A DNA stretch of 39,162 nucleotides from Streptomyces sp. AcH 505 (GCF_000818175.1 NZ_JTIY01000001.1:6192530-6231691), one strand, 5' to 3'. Shown: positions 9,318 to 17,664, numbered from the stretch's first letter. The notes: generated by a model from the sequence alone, not told the origin. Translations and numbers: made by a program.

Positions 9318-10247
9318 TCAGCACTGCAGGGTGGAGCCGGTCGGATAGGTCAGCTTCTTGCCCGGCCGTGGCAGGTACTTCGCGAACTGCTGCTGTACGG
9401 ACGGGTCGGTGACGGTCTTCCGGAAATCGGTCCAGAAGAAGTCGGCCTGCTGCATATGGGCCAGCGCGCCGTTGACCCAGGCGAGCATCTCCGCGTCGCC
9501 CTTACGGACGCCCATGCCCCACGGGCTGTCGGCCTTGGCGTCGCCGACGACCTTGAGGCTGGAGTTCTTCGCCGCCAGGTCGAGCAGCAGTGTGTCGTCC
9601 TGGGCGAAGGCGACGCCGCGCTTCTGGTTAAGGGCGGTCAGCGCCTGGCTGGTCTCGGTGAACAGCGTCTGTTTGACGTCCTTCATGCACTGGGTCAGCC
9701 AGAGGCTGGCGGTGGCGCCGGAGATACTGATGACCGTCTTGCCGGCCAGCCCCTCGAAGGAGCTGATCGGGGAGTCCTTGGGCACCAGCAGTTTCACACC
9801 GCTGTCGAAGTAGGGGGTGGAGAAGTCGATGGTCTTGGCGCGCTCCGCCGTGTAGTTCATCGTCGCCTCGATCAGATCGATGCGCTTCGACGCCAGGAAC
9901 GACACCCGGTTGGAGCCGGTCACACAGGTCAGGGTCAGCGCGTCGGGGTCGCCGAACGCGTAGGCGGCCATCTGGTGGGCGATGTCGATCTCGAAGCCCG
10001 CGTTCTTCGACGACTCGTCGATGTAACCGAACGGCGGGTAGTCGCACTTCACGCCGACGGTCAGCTTGCCTTTGCTCTTCACCTCGGCGGGCAGCGGCGC
10101 CCCCACATCGACGGGGCTCCCGGAGGTGGCGCTCGAACCGCCCGCGTCCTTGGCGGACTTCGAGGAGTCGTCGGACGAAGAGGAACAGCCGGCGGCGAGG
10201 ACCAGAGCCATCGCGGCACCGACGACCATGCCGAATTTCGATCTCAC
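9318..10247 (-). CDS. Amino acid ABC transporter substrate-binding lipoprotein
   Basis: A 309-residue family 3 solute-binding lipoprotein. A short basic N-terminus, a hydrophobic core and the lipobox LAAGC (Cys21 lipidated) are followed by a Ser/Asp-rich linker. The ligand fold begins at about residue 60 (GKLTVGVKCDYPPFGYID). It contains the family phrases GFEIDIAHQMA, DLIEATMNYTAERAKTIDFSTPYF and GAT-A-L. The GTG start is supported by AGAAGGAAG seven bases upstream. It delivers an amino acid to the two permeases that follow. The two cysteines in the N-lobe (near KCDYPP and LTCV) might form a disulfide. The ligand is not predictable by eye; glutamate-like or cystine-like specificity are both possible. 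Confidence 0.94.
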   Translation of the reverse strand: MRSKFGMVVGAAMALVLAAGCSSSSDDSSKSAKDAGGSSATSGSPVDVGAPLPAEVKSKGKLTVGVKCDYPPFGYIDESSKNAGFEIDIAHQMAAYAFGDPDALTLTCVTGSNRVSFLASKRIDLIEATMNYTAERAKTIDFSTPYFDSGVKLLVPKDSPISSFEGLAGKTVISISGATASLWLTQCMKDVKQTLFTETSQALTALNQKRGVAFAQDDTLLLDLAAKNSSLKVVGDAKADSPWGMGVRKGDAEMLAWVNGALAHMQQADFFWTDFRKTVTDPSVQQQFAKYLPRPGKKLTYPTGSTLQC

Positions 10248-10308
10248 GGCTTAGCTTCCTTCTGCTGGGTGTAAAGGAGTGTGTGAGGTGCGGGTGCGCG
10301 GGTGCGCG

Positions 10309-11061
10309 CTATCTGAGGACCTTGCGCAGGAACTGGCTCGTCCGGGCGTGCTGCGGCCGGTCCAGCACATCGGCCGGGCGGCCCTGCTCCGCGATCACAC
10401 CGCCGTCGACGAACACCAGACGGTCGCCGAGTTCCCGGGCGAAGCCCATCTCGTGGGTGACACACAGCATCGTCATCCCGGACCCGGCGAGGTCACGCAT
10501 CACATCGAGGACCTCGCTGACCAGCTCCGGGTCCAGTGCCGACGTCACCTCGTCGAACAGCATCACGTGCGGGTCCATCATCAACGCGCGCGCGATGGCG
10601 ACCCGTTGCTGCTGCCCGCCCGACAACTGCCGCGGGTACGCGCCGGCCTTGTCGGCAAGACCTACCCGGGCCAGCAGCGAGGCCGCCCGTTCGCGCGCCT
10701 GTTCCTTGGGGGTCTGGAGCAGCTTGCGCGGCGCCAGGGTGAGGTTGTCGAGTGCGGTCAGGTGCGGGAAGAGGTTGAACTGCTGGAACACCATGCCGAT
10801 GCGCCGGCGCACCTTGTTCAAGTCGATGCCCGGCCCGGTCAGGTCCTCGTGCTCCAGCAGGACCTGACCGGAGGTCACCGGCTCCAGCAGATTGACGCAG
10901 CGCAGCAGGGTGCTCTTGCCACCGCCGGACGGGCCGATGACCGCGACCACCTCACCGCGGGCCACGGCGAGGTCGACGCCTTTGAGCACCTCGACATCGC
11001 CGTACGACTTGCGCACCCCGCGCAGTTCCACCATCGGATCGTTCGTGCCGCCGGCGTTCAA
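10309..11061 (-). CDS. Amino acid ABC transporter ATPase (GlnQ/HisP type), TTG start
   Basis: A 250-residue ATP-binding subunit that energises the adjacent importer. Walker A is GPSGGGKST, the signature motif is [15 protein letters not shown], Walker B is [13 protein letters not shown], and the switch His is in VTHEMGF. The start is set at the TTG at 11061 because a strong Shine-Dalgarno (GAGAGGGAGG, 11068-11077) lies 6 bases upstream. The in-frame ATG at 11034, which would give [12 protein letters not shown], has no Shine-Dalgarno. The gene lies 54 bases after the peptidase gene and 61 bases before the binding-protein gene on the same strand. Confidence 0.92.
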   Translation of the reverse strand: MNAGGTNDPMVELRGVRKSYGDVEVLKGVDLAVARGEVVAVIGPSGGGKSTLLRCVNLLEPVTSGQVLLEHEDLTGPGIDLNKVRRRIGMVFQQFNLFPHLTALDNLTLAPRKLLQTPKEQARERAASLLARVGLADKAGAYPRQLSGGQQQRVAIARALMMDPHVMLFDEVTSALDPELVSEVLDVMRDLAGSGMTMLCVTHEMGFARELGDRLVFVDGGVIAEQGRPADVLDRPQHARTSQFLRKVLR

Positions 11062-11115
11062 CCGGTGCCTCCCTCTCTGCGGTGGGGGCGGGAACACCCG
11101 CCCCCACCGGACGAG

Positions 11116-13788
11116 TTACTTGCCGAGGCGCTGGAACTGGCCGGCGGTGAGCTTGGTCGACGGCCCGTGGTAAGCGGCGTTGAAGAGCACCCGCTGCTCG
11201 GACCGGTTCCAGGTGCGGAAGCCGATCTCGCTGCCGAAGGTGACGACATACCCCTTGCCGACCGTCCAGGACAGCCCGTTGACGGCGCCGTTGAGGCTTT
11301 CGCCGCCGATCAGCCAGCCGCTCTGCAACTGCTCGCCGCTGTCCGGGTACTTGGCCACCACTTCCACCGGGTACGTGGTCGTGTCGGAGAGCTTGTACGC
11401 GTCGTCCGACACGAACCACACCGGGTTCTTCGCCGGCAGGCCCCAGGCCACGGGGTTGTCGGTGTCGAACTCCTGGCTCAGCAGCGATCCCGGGCAGTAG
11501 AAGTCCGAGGACGAGCCGCCGGGCAGGGCGGAGGTGAGCGGCAGGCCGAGCAGCGACGTGGCCGTCGAGGTCCCGCTGCCGTAGCTGACGAGTGTGCCGC
11601 CGCCGGTCACGAAGTCGTGCAGCTGGTTCCAGCCGGTCGTGCCGACGCCGAACGCCCAGGCCCAGTCGGCCGGGTAGTTCTTCGGGTTCAGCCCGTTGAC
11701 GATGGAGTTCTTGCTGACGCCCTCCGGCATGATGATGACGTCGTACGTGTCGGCGAGGTTGGCGTAGTCGCTCGCCGACACGACGGAGTAGTCCACCCCG
11801 TACTGCTCGAACGTCCACATCAGCCAGCCGGACGGCATGTTGTCCGGCGGCTTGAGCAGACCGATCCGCGTGCCCTGCTTGAGCTGGGCGCCCGCCACGG
11901 CAGGCACCGTGCGCAGGGTGAAGACCGGAATGCCGGTGGCCCTCGACTGCGCCTGCAGAAGCTCCCGCGCCGCCGAGGACGGCGGGACCAGGAACGTGCC
12001 GGCCGGGAACGTGCGCCCGCCGTCGGTGAATTGAGCCGCCGCGCGGAAGGTGGGGATCTTCTTCTTCTGCAGCGCGGCGACGATCCGGAACACCCCGTAG
12101 GACTCGGGGCCGATCGCGTACGCCCCGGTGCGCGGCGGCGCGGACGGTGTGGTGACCGCCGGCGGCTTGACGGAGCTGAGCCGCTTCGTCCTCGTCGTGA
12201 AGGACGTGGTGACGAGGTCGGCCTCGAAGCCGAGCAGCATCGGCAGGGTCTGCGCCGTGGTGTCGTACGGCCGTTGCGGCGGGCCGCCGGGGTACTGCAG
12301 CAGCTGCGGGTACTCCTGCACCTCCAGCAGCGTCTTGGCGAACCCGGCGTACGGCTGTTGCAGATAGATGATGTAGGAGCCCGCGGGGTACTGCTTGCCG
12401 TCGGCGGTGAACGCGGTCTGCGCCTGGCTGATCTCCACCGCACCGAGGTGGAAGATCTCCAGCGCGTCCTGGACCGCCTGCGGGTCACGCTGCCCCGCCG
12501 GGATGACATAGGCGTACGGACTGGTCCGGGTGACGGCCTTGAGCCCGACGCGGTAGGAGTTGTACAGCCAGTTGTAGGTGTCGTACGCGACGTTCTCCAG
12601 ACCCGAGTAGAAGGCCTGGGACACCCAGTCGATGATGTTGCGCAGCGTCCAGGTGTTGGAGTCGTACGGCTCGATGAAGTTGATGTCGGTGGTCTGCTGG
12701 CCGAGCGGCTTCGTACCCACCTGCGGATAGGCGAGGTTGGACGCGGAGGCCGCCTCGGTGAGGATGCGTGCGGCGCCGTGGTAGACGCAGTACTGCCGGG
12801 ACGGGGACCAGTAGTCGTACTCCGAGCCCCAGCCGTTGCCCTTCATACCGGCGACGGTCATGCCCCGCTGCATCGCCAGACCCACCGTGTCCGTCTGCTG
12901 GACCAGGATGGTGTCGATGTTGGGGTCGTACGGCGACAGGTACGGCGGTGTGAACAGGCGGGGAGCGCTGCTGCCCGCGCCGTGCGAGTCCTGGAAGACA
13001 TGCGGCCGGTACTTGTTCAGGATCGAGACGTTGTACTTGCTCTCGACCTGGGTCAGCATGATCCAGTCACGGTTGTCGTCGTGGCCGGTGTACTTGTTGT
13101 ACAGGTCGGGATAGGTCCGTGCGTAGCTCGTGCCGGCCGTGGCGGCGAAGTAGTCGTTGACGAGGACGAGTCCGTCCGGGTTCTGACACGGCTGGAGCAG
13201 GATGACGAGGTTGTCCAGGATCTTCTCGATGTAGTCGGACTTCTCCGTGGCCAGCCGGTACGCCCATTCGACGGCCGCCTGCGAGTTGCCGACCTCGGTC
13301 GAGTGGATGCCCGCCTGCACGTAGTAGAACGGCACGCTCTTGGTGGCCAGTTGCTTCGCCTCGGCCTCCGAGAGGCCGCGCGGATCGGCAAGTCTGGCGT
13401 TGTTGGCGACCAACTTGTCGAGATTGGCGAGGTTCTTGGGCGAGCTGATGGTCAGCAGGACGTACGGGTAGCCCCGGGTCGTCTTGCCGATCTCCTCGTA
13501 CCTCACCCGGTCGCTGCGGGCCCCGATCAGCTCGAAGTACGGGACCATCTTGCTCCATTGGGCCAGATAGCCCTCGGTCCCGATCGGTGTGCCGAAGTAC
13601 GTGGCCGGGCTCGGGATGGGCCCCTTGTCCTGCTTGGCGGTGGACGGCTGCTCGTGTCCTGCGGGGATCGCGGGCGCCGCGGCGGCGGAGCCAGGGTGCA
13701 TCACCGTCGCCGCCGCTCCTGCGCCGGCCGCCGCGGTGGTGCGAAGAAGCGTTCGGCGGGAGAGTCTTGAGCTTTCGCTGCTGGTCAT
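11116..13788 (-). CDS. Secreted M14-family zinc metallopeptidase with C-terminal Rossmann/GATase-like region
   Basis: An 890-residue exported peptidase of the M14 (zinc carboxypeptidase) superfamily. The N-terminus is a Tat-type signal (SRRTLLRTTAAAGAGAA, cleavage near residue 38). Zinc ligands are His162 and Glu165 in GIHSTE and probably His269 in QDSHGAG; NPDG at 203-206 is another family landmark. Residues beyond about 560 look like a class I GATase-like/Rossmann domain (DVIIMPEGVSKNSI, GGGTLVSYGSG), giving the long two-part form of secreted M14 proteins. It leads the operon for an amino acid importer, which suggests that it trims peptides outside the cell and the importer takes up the released residues. 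Whether it is a carboxypeptidase or another M14 activity, such as cell-wall peptide cleavage, cannot be told from this. Confidence 0.88.
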   Translation of the reverse strand: MTSSESSRLSRRTLLRTTAAAGAGAAATVMHPGSAAAAPAIPAGHEQPSTAKQDKGPIPSPATYFGTPIGTEGYLAQWSKMVPYFELIGARSDRVRYEEIGKTTRGYPYVLLTISSPKNLANLDKLVANNARLADPRGLSEAEAKQLATKSVPFYYVQAGIHSTEVGNSQAAVEWAYRLATEKSDYIEKILDNLVILLQPCQNPDGLVLVNDYFAATAGTSYARTYPDLYNKYTGHDDNRDWIMLTQVESKYNVSILNKYRPHVFQDSHGAGSSAPRLFTPPYLSPYDPNIDTILVQQTDTVGLAMQRGMTVAGMKGNGWGSEYDYWSPSRQYCVYHGAARILTEAASASNLAYPQVGTKPLGQQTTDINFIEPYDSNTWTLRNIIDWVSQAFYSGLENVAYDTYNWLYNSYRVGLKAVTRTSPYAYVIPAGQRDPQAVQDALEIFHLGAVEISQAQTAFTADGKQYPAGSYIIYLQQPYAGFAKTLLEVQEYPQLLQYPGGPPQRPYDTTAQTLPMLLGFEADLVTTSFTTRTKRLSSVKPPAVTTPSAPPRTGAYAIGPESYGVFRIVAALQKKKIPTFRAAAQFTDGGRTFPAGTFLVPPSSAARELLQAQSRATGIPVFTLRTVPAVAGAQLKQGTRIGLLKPPDNMPSGWLMWTFEQYGVDYSVVSASDYANLADTYDVIIMPEGVSKNSIVNGLNPKNYPADWAWAFGVGTTGWNQLHDFVTGGGTLVSYGSGTSTATSLLGLPLTSALPGGSSSDFYCPGSLLSQEFDTDNPVAWGLPAKNPVWFVSDDAYKLSDTTTYPVEVVAKYPDSGEQLQSGWLIGGESLNGAVNGLSWTVGKGYVVTFGSEIGFRTWNRSEQRVLFNAAYHGPSTKLTAGQFQRLGK

Positions 13789-14013
13789 CTACCGACATCG
13801 CCTTTCACGGTCCGGCTTGTGTGCCGGGCCGTTGTCCGTCGCGGGGCCGGGGAGGGCCGGCTCCGCTGGTCTGCGGGGTGTCGTGCAATGCCGCACGCGG
13901 CGCGACGCTGCGCCACGGGCCTGAGAACCGTGCGAGAAAAGCCTGCGGAAAACGTTGTCCGCGAACGCAATGTGCCAACCGTCGCCGAGTCAGGGCAACG
14001 GTTCGAACTTGGA

Positions 14014-14025
14014 TTTAATATTAAA
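14014..14025. promoter_or_regulatory. AT-only palindrome TTTAATATTAAA
   Basis: A perfect 12-bp palindrome made only of A and T in a GC-rich genome. It is about 225 bp upstream of the peptidase start. It could be an operator, for example for the operon's own GntR regulator, or part of a promoter with a long leader. No second copy was noticed. Confidence 0.4.
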
Positions 14026-14081
14026 AGCATGTTGCATCGTGCCTGGCTGACGGGTCGACAGTTCCCCGCGGGACGCCGAAA

Positions 14082-14106
14082 GGCCGGCATCGCGGGGATG
14101 CCGGCC
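14082..14106 (-). terminator. Intrinsic-type terminator after the VOC gene
   Basis: GGCCGGCATC (14082-14091) and GATGCCGGCC (14097-14106) form a perfect 10-bp stem with a 5-base loop. It lies 20 bases past the minus-strand VOC stop. Only two T follow, which is common for Streptomyces terminators. Confidence 0.65.
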
Positions 14107-14126
14107 CGTGGGATCGTGTCAGGAAA

Positions 14127-14741
14127 TCAGTGCGTCACCGGCTCCCACGCGAAGCCGTCCGGGTCGGTGAAGGGGCCGCTGTCACCGCCGATGGCCAGCC
14201 GGTGCGACCCGGTCCCTTCGGCGGGGACGCCCGCGTCCTTGGCCAGGGCCTTGCGGCCGTAGAGGGCGAGCAGGACGGGGCTCGACGGCAGCGCGAACTC
14301 GACGTACTTCTTGCCGAAGCTCTTGCCCACGGTGAGCCCCTGGGCGAGGTAGAACTGCTTCGTCGCCGCCACGTCCGCGCACCCCAGCAGGAGCACGAAC
14401 CGGTCGATCTCGCGGCTCGCCGGGCCCTTGTCCTTCTTCGTCGCCGTCGCGATCTTCCAGAGCGCCCCGTCGGGGGCCTGTACGACGCCGCCGTAGCCCC
14501 AGAACGACTTGGCGGCCGGTTTCACGGCCGTGGCACCTGCCTCGACGGCCGAGTCGATCAGCGCGTTGACATCGGCCGGCTGGGCCACGGTGAGGGACAC
14601 GGTGAAACCCCGGAAGCCGGTCGTCGGCGGCTCCGCCGCCCGCACGCGCACCTGGGTGTCCAGGCCGAAGGCGGCCTTGTAGAAGTGGCCGGCGGCGGCG
14701 GGGTCGGCCGCGTCGAGAATGATGGAATCGATGGAGGTCAT
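14127..14741 (-). CDS. Two-domain VOC (glyoxalase/bleomycin-resistance fold) protein
   Basis: A 204-residue cytoplasmic protein made of two vicinal-oxygen-chelate halves. The first runs from residue 1 (SIDSIILDAADPAAAGHFYKAAFGLD) to about 98 (FWGYGGVVQAPDGALWKIA). The second runs from about 110 (EIDRFVLLLGCADVAATKQFYLAQGL) to the end (GPFTDPDGFAWEPVTH). Both halves keep the ending P-D-G-x-x-W typical of the fold. The metal ligands expected of true glyoxalase I are not obvious, so this is probably an uncharacterised VOC protein of the common actinobacterial type. The ATG start is at 14741; the gene is monocistronic and has its own terminator. Confidence 0.85.
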   Translation of the reverse strand: MTSIDSIILDAADPAAAGHFYKAAFGLDTQVRVRAAEPPTTGFRGFTVSLTVAQPADVNALIDSAVEAGATAVKPAAKSFWGYGGVVQAPDGALWKIATATKKDKGPASREIDRFVLLLGCADVAATKQFYLAQGLTVGKSFGKKYVEFALPSSPVLLALYGRKALAKDAGVPAEGTGSHRLAIGGDSGPFTDPDGFAWEPVTH

Positions 14742-14809
14742 GACACGAATCTAGGGCGGCGCCCCGGCTCGCGCTTCTCGAAACCTGCCCGGTCCTGGCT
14801 CCCGCCATT

Positions 14810-14818
14810 CATCGGATG
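14810..14818. promoter_or_regulatory. Upstream copy of CATCGGATG motif
   Basis: CATCGGATG, 77 bp upstream of the GH29 start and 74 bp from the second copy, which is close to seven helical turns. The spacing would suit two sites bound by one regulator through looping or co-operative binding. This is an inference from the repeat alone. Confidence 0.4.
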
Positions 14819-14857
14819 GGTCCAAGGGGGCGGTTCGCTTACATCGTGCGTAAAGCA

Positions 14858-14886
14858 TTGACAGGTTCTCGTCACGCTCCAATCAT
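14858..14886 (+). promoter_or_regulatory. Promoter of the GH29 fucosidase gene (probably leaderless)
   Basis: A consensus -35, TTGACA (14858-14863), a 17-bp spacer and the -10-like AATCAT (14881-14886). Predicted transcription start is about 14893, two bases before the ATG at 14895. No Shine-Dalgarno precedes that ATG, which fits a leaderless mRNA, a common arrangement in Streptomyces. Confidence 0.55.
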
Positions 14887-14892
14887 CGGATG
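14884..14892. promoter_or_regulatory. Core-promoter copy of CATCGGATG motif
   Basis: The CATC-G-GATG palindrome overlaps the end of the -10 and the predicted start of transcription of the GH29 gene. Binding here would block RNA polymerase, so this copy would fit a repressor site. The same core lies at the predicted start region of the GH141-like gene (4419-4429). Confidence 0.5.
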
Positions 14893-14894
14893 TC

Positions 14895-17261
14895 ATGACC
14901 GAACTTCGCAGGCGACACGTCATCGGAATGACTGCGGGAGCGGCACTCGGCGCCGCGATGACCGTTCCGGCCACAGCAGAAGCAAGCCCGCTCGCCGCAG
15001 GACCGGCGGCAGAGGGGAGACACCCGGTGGACGACGGTCACTGGGGCACGGTGCCCGCCGCCGTCCCCGTACCGCTGGAGCGCTGGTACGACAACGACGG
15101 CATCGACACGGCGAGCGCGCCCGGCGGAGACTTCGACGGCTCCGGGTACACCTTCCCCGGCGAGGAACTCCCGCCGGGGGAGCGGGAGATCGACGGTGTC
15201 ACCTACGTGTTCCCCGGCTCGGGCGACGGCGTCAAGGACAACATCGTCGCGATGGGCCAGCGGATCGACCTGCCCCCGGGCCGCTACCTGTCCGCGCTCT
15301 TCCTCACCTCGTGCAGCTACGGCGCCACCTCGGGCCAGGCCACCGTCCACTACGCCGACGGCACGACCGGCGGCGCCGGCCTCGGCGGCGCCGACTGGTA
15401 CTCCGGCAGCGGTGCGCTGACCTCTGCGTACCGCTACGACCCGACCGGTGCCAAGGACCAGCACCCGGTGGTCATCGGTGTCTCCGAACTCGCCCTGGAC
15501 CCGGCCAGGGAGGCGGTGGCCGTCACCCTGCCGGTCACCCACGCGGCGACCGAGAACAACGCCTCGCTGCACATCTTCGCGCTGTCCCTGCAACCGGCCG
15601 CCGACGGCCGTGCGGTGTCACTGCGTGACGCCCACTCGACGGCGTCCCTGCTCGGCAACGGCGCCCAGAGCGTCGAGGCGACGATCGTCAACGCGGGCAC
15701 CGTCGGAATTCTCGCCTCCGACGCGCTCACCCTCTCGGTGGACGTCCCCGGCGCCCGCACCGTCGCCCCCGCGAAGATCACCAGGCTCGCACCGGGCGAC
15801 CAGGCCCGGGTCCGGATCGGCATCAGGTCCGCACCGGGCACCGCCCCCGGCACCGTACGCGGCGGCCAGGTCGTCGCCACCAGCCACGGCCGGAGCGCCG
15901 CCCGCACCGCACGCGATCTCACACTCGGTGTGGCCGACTACCTGCCGACCGACGACTCCCTCAACTCCCACCAGGCGCCGTACTGGTTCCAGGACGCCAA
16001 ATTCGGCATCTTCATCCACTGGGGTGTCTACTCGGTGCCCGCCTGGGCGCCGGTCGGTGTGCAGTACGCGGAGTGGTACTGGGCGCAGATGCAGGATCCC
16101 GCCAACCCCACCTACGCACACCACCGCGACACCTATGGCGAGGCGTTCGCCTACGACGACTTCATCCCGCTGTTCCGCGCGGAGAAGTTCGACCCGCGCT
16201 CCTGGGTGGAGCTGTTCCGCGACGCGGGGGCCCAGTACCACGTGCTGACGTCCAAGCACCACGAGGGTTTCGCGCTCTGGGACACCAAGGTCTCCGACCG
16301 CAACTCGGTGAAGATGGGCCCGAAGAGAGACATCGTCAGGGAACTCTTCGACGCGTCACGCCGCTACGCGCCCGAACTCCACCGCGGCCTCTACTTCTCG
16401 ATGCCGGAGTGGTTCAACCCGGACAACCCCTGGCAGGGGCACGCGCCGCGCAACCCGTACACCCTCGAACCCCTGCCCTACACCGGCTACACGGCCGGCA
16501 AGGACTATGTCCGGGGCCTCCAGGCCCCGCAGATGCTGGAGTTGGTCGAGAACTACGACCCCGAGGTCATCTGGTGCGACATCGGCGGCGACAACGACAG
16601 CCACCATGTGCTGGCTGAGTACTTCAACCACGCCAAGAACCGGGCCAGGCCCGTCGACGTGACGGTCAACGACCGCTCCGGCATCGGACCGCACGACTTC
16701 ACCACGCCCGAATACACCACGTACGACACCGTCGTCACGGCGAAGTGGGAGGCGAGCAGGGGTCTCGACCCACGCTCGTACGGCTACAACGCCGAGACCC
16801 CCGACGACAAGTACATGACGACGGAAGAGGTCATCCACTCCCTCGTCGACATCGTGTCGAAGAACGGCAACTTCCTGCTCGACATCGGCCCGCGCGCCGA
16901 CGGCACGATCCCCGAGGTCATGGAGCGCAGGCTCCGCGAGACCGGGGCGTGGCTCAAGGTCAACGGCGAGGCGGTCTACGGCAGTACGTACTGGGCGCGG
17001 ATGCCACAGCTCGGCGACGACCTGCGCTTCACCGTCAAGCCGGACGACGCGTTCTACATCCACTCGCTGGTCCGGCCGGGCCCGACCCTCACGGTCGAGG
17101 CGCCGGTGCCGGTCAGGCCCGGCGACCGTGTCACCCTGCTCGGTCACCACCGTCCGCTGAGTTGGCGTACGTCGGGCGGGTCACTGGTCGTCGACGTACC
17201 GAAGGCGGCGCGTGACGCGGGTGAGCACGTCTGGGTCTTCAAGGTCGACTGGAGGTCCTGA
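14895..17261 (+). CDS. Secreted GH29 alpha-L-fucosidase with N-terminal beta-sandwich domains
   Basis: A 788-residue exported glycosidase that removes alpha-linked L-fucose. The N-terminus is Tat-like (RRRHVIGMTAGAALGAAM, cleavage near AEA/S). Residues ~60-350 form one or two beta-sandwich domains not found in minimal GH29 enzymes. The catalytic barrel starts near residue 360 with PYWFQDAKFGIFIHWGVYSVPAW. It continues with YHVLTSKHHEGFALW and the nucleophile region VIWCDIGGDN, in which Asp562 is the expected nucleophile. A small C-terminal beta domain follows (YSVPKAAR-like ending VWVFKVDW). The ATG at 14895 is used because an ATG six bases earlier stops at once. The gene is probably leaderless. 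Its 3' end overlaps the convergent DoxX-like gene by 23 bases. Family assignment is strong; linkage specificity is unknown. Confidence 0.93.
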   Translation: MTELRRRHVIGMTAGAALGAAMTVPATAEASPLAAGPAAEGRHPVDDGHWGTVPAAVPVPLERWYDNDGIDTASAPGGDFDGSGYTFPGEELPPGEREIDGVTYVFPGSGDGVKDNIVAMGQRIDLPPGRYLSALFLTSCSYGATSGQATVHYADGTTGGAGLGGADWYSGSGALTSAYRYDPTGAKDQHPVVIGVSELALDPAREAVAVTLPVTHAATENNASLHIFALSLQPAADGRAVSLRDAHSTASLLGNGAQSVEATIVNAGTVGILASDALTLSVDVPGARTVAPAKITRLAPGDQARVRIGIRSAPGTAPGTVRGGQVVATSHGRSAARTARDLTLGVADYLPTDDSLNSHQAPYWFQDAKFGIFIHWGVYSVPAWAPVGVQYAEWYWAQMQDPANPTYAHHRDTYGEAFAYDDFIPLFRAEKFDPRSWVELFRDAGAQYHVLTSKHHEGFALWDTKVSDRNSVKMGPKRDIVRELFDASRRYAPELHRGLYFSMPEWFNPDNPWQGHAPRNPYTLEPLPYTGYTAGKDYVRGLQAPQMLELVENYDPEVIWCDIGGDNDSHHVLAEYFNHAKNRARPVDVTVNDRSGIGPHDFTTPEYTTYDTVVTAKWEASRGLDPRSYGYNAETPDDKYMTTEEVIHSLVDIVSKNGNFLLDIGPRADGTIPEVMERRLRETGAWLKVNGEAVYGSTYWARMPQLGDDLRFTVKPDDAFYIHSLVRPGPTLTVEAPVPVRPGDRVTLLGHHRPLSWRTSGGSLVVDVPKAARDAGEHVWVFKVDWRS

Positions 17262-17664
17262 CCAGGGCGGTCCTGACGCAGGAGGTCTTGACGCCGTCCC
17301 GACTGCCGCTCACCCGCAGGGCCCAGCCGATCAGCGGGGCCTGGAGCGGCAGTCGGGCGTAGGCGGCGGCCCTGAGCGGCGCCGGCTTGTGCCGCCAGTC
17401 GTACGCCATCTTCACGTTCGCCGGGAAGACCGCGGCGAAGAACCCGGCGCTGAGCAGTCCGCCGACGCGGCGGGTACGCGGCAGGGCGACGCTGGTCGCG
17501 AGGGCCAGCTCCACGGCGCCGCTCGCGTAGGTCCAGGTGCGCCGGGTGCCGGGCAGCGAGCGGGGCACCATCTCCTCGAACAGGGCGGGCCGGGTCAGGT
17601 GCAGCACGCCGGCTCCGGCGAGCAGCCCGGCCAGCAGCCGGGCGGAGAGCGAGGGGGCGGCCAC
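17239..17664 (-). CDS. DoxX-family small membrane protein
   Basis: A 141-residue integral membrane protein with about four hydrophobic segments (LLAGLLAGAGVLHL, YASGAVELALATSVAL, LLSAGFFAAVFPANVKMAY, RLPLQAPLIGWAL). The phrases GVLHLTRPALFEEMVP, SGAVELAL and FPANVKMA are typical of DoxX-like proteins of Streptomyces. The GTG start at 17664 has a CTGGAG Shine-Dalgarno about six bases upstream. The C-terminal 7-8 codons overlap the end of the GH29 gene on the other strand. Function is unknown; DoxX relatives are linked to thiol/redox balance or quinone-dependent oxidation. Confidence 0.8.
   Translation of the reverse strand: MAAPSLSARLLAGLLAGAGVLHLTRPALFEEMVPRSLPGTRRTWTYASGAVELALATSVALPRTRRVGGLLSAGFFAAVFPANVKMAYDWRHKPAPLRAAAYARLPLQAPLIGWALRVSGSRDGVKTSCVRTALVRTSSRP

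Larger units (their letters stand above)
13789..14126. other. 338-bp intergenic region between the peptidase operon and the VOC gene
   Basis: No convincing gene is seen. This region must hold the promoter of the minus-strand peptidase/amino-acid operon. It contains the AT-rich palindrome at 14014-14025 and the hairpin terminator of the VOC gene at 14082-14106. The stretch around 13930-14035 is noticeably less GC-rich than the flanking genes, as expected for a regulatory region. Confidence 0.6.

Noticed and set aside
10279..13770. 1163-codon plus-strand open frame opposite the ATPase and peptidase
   Set aside because: It crosses two well-supported minus-strand genes and their gap, and its translation is low-complexity Arg/Val/Gly. 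It is a shadow frame.
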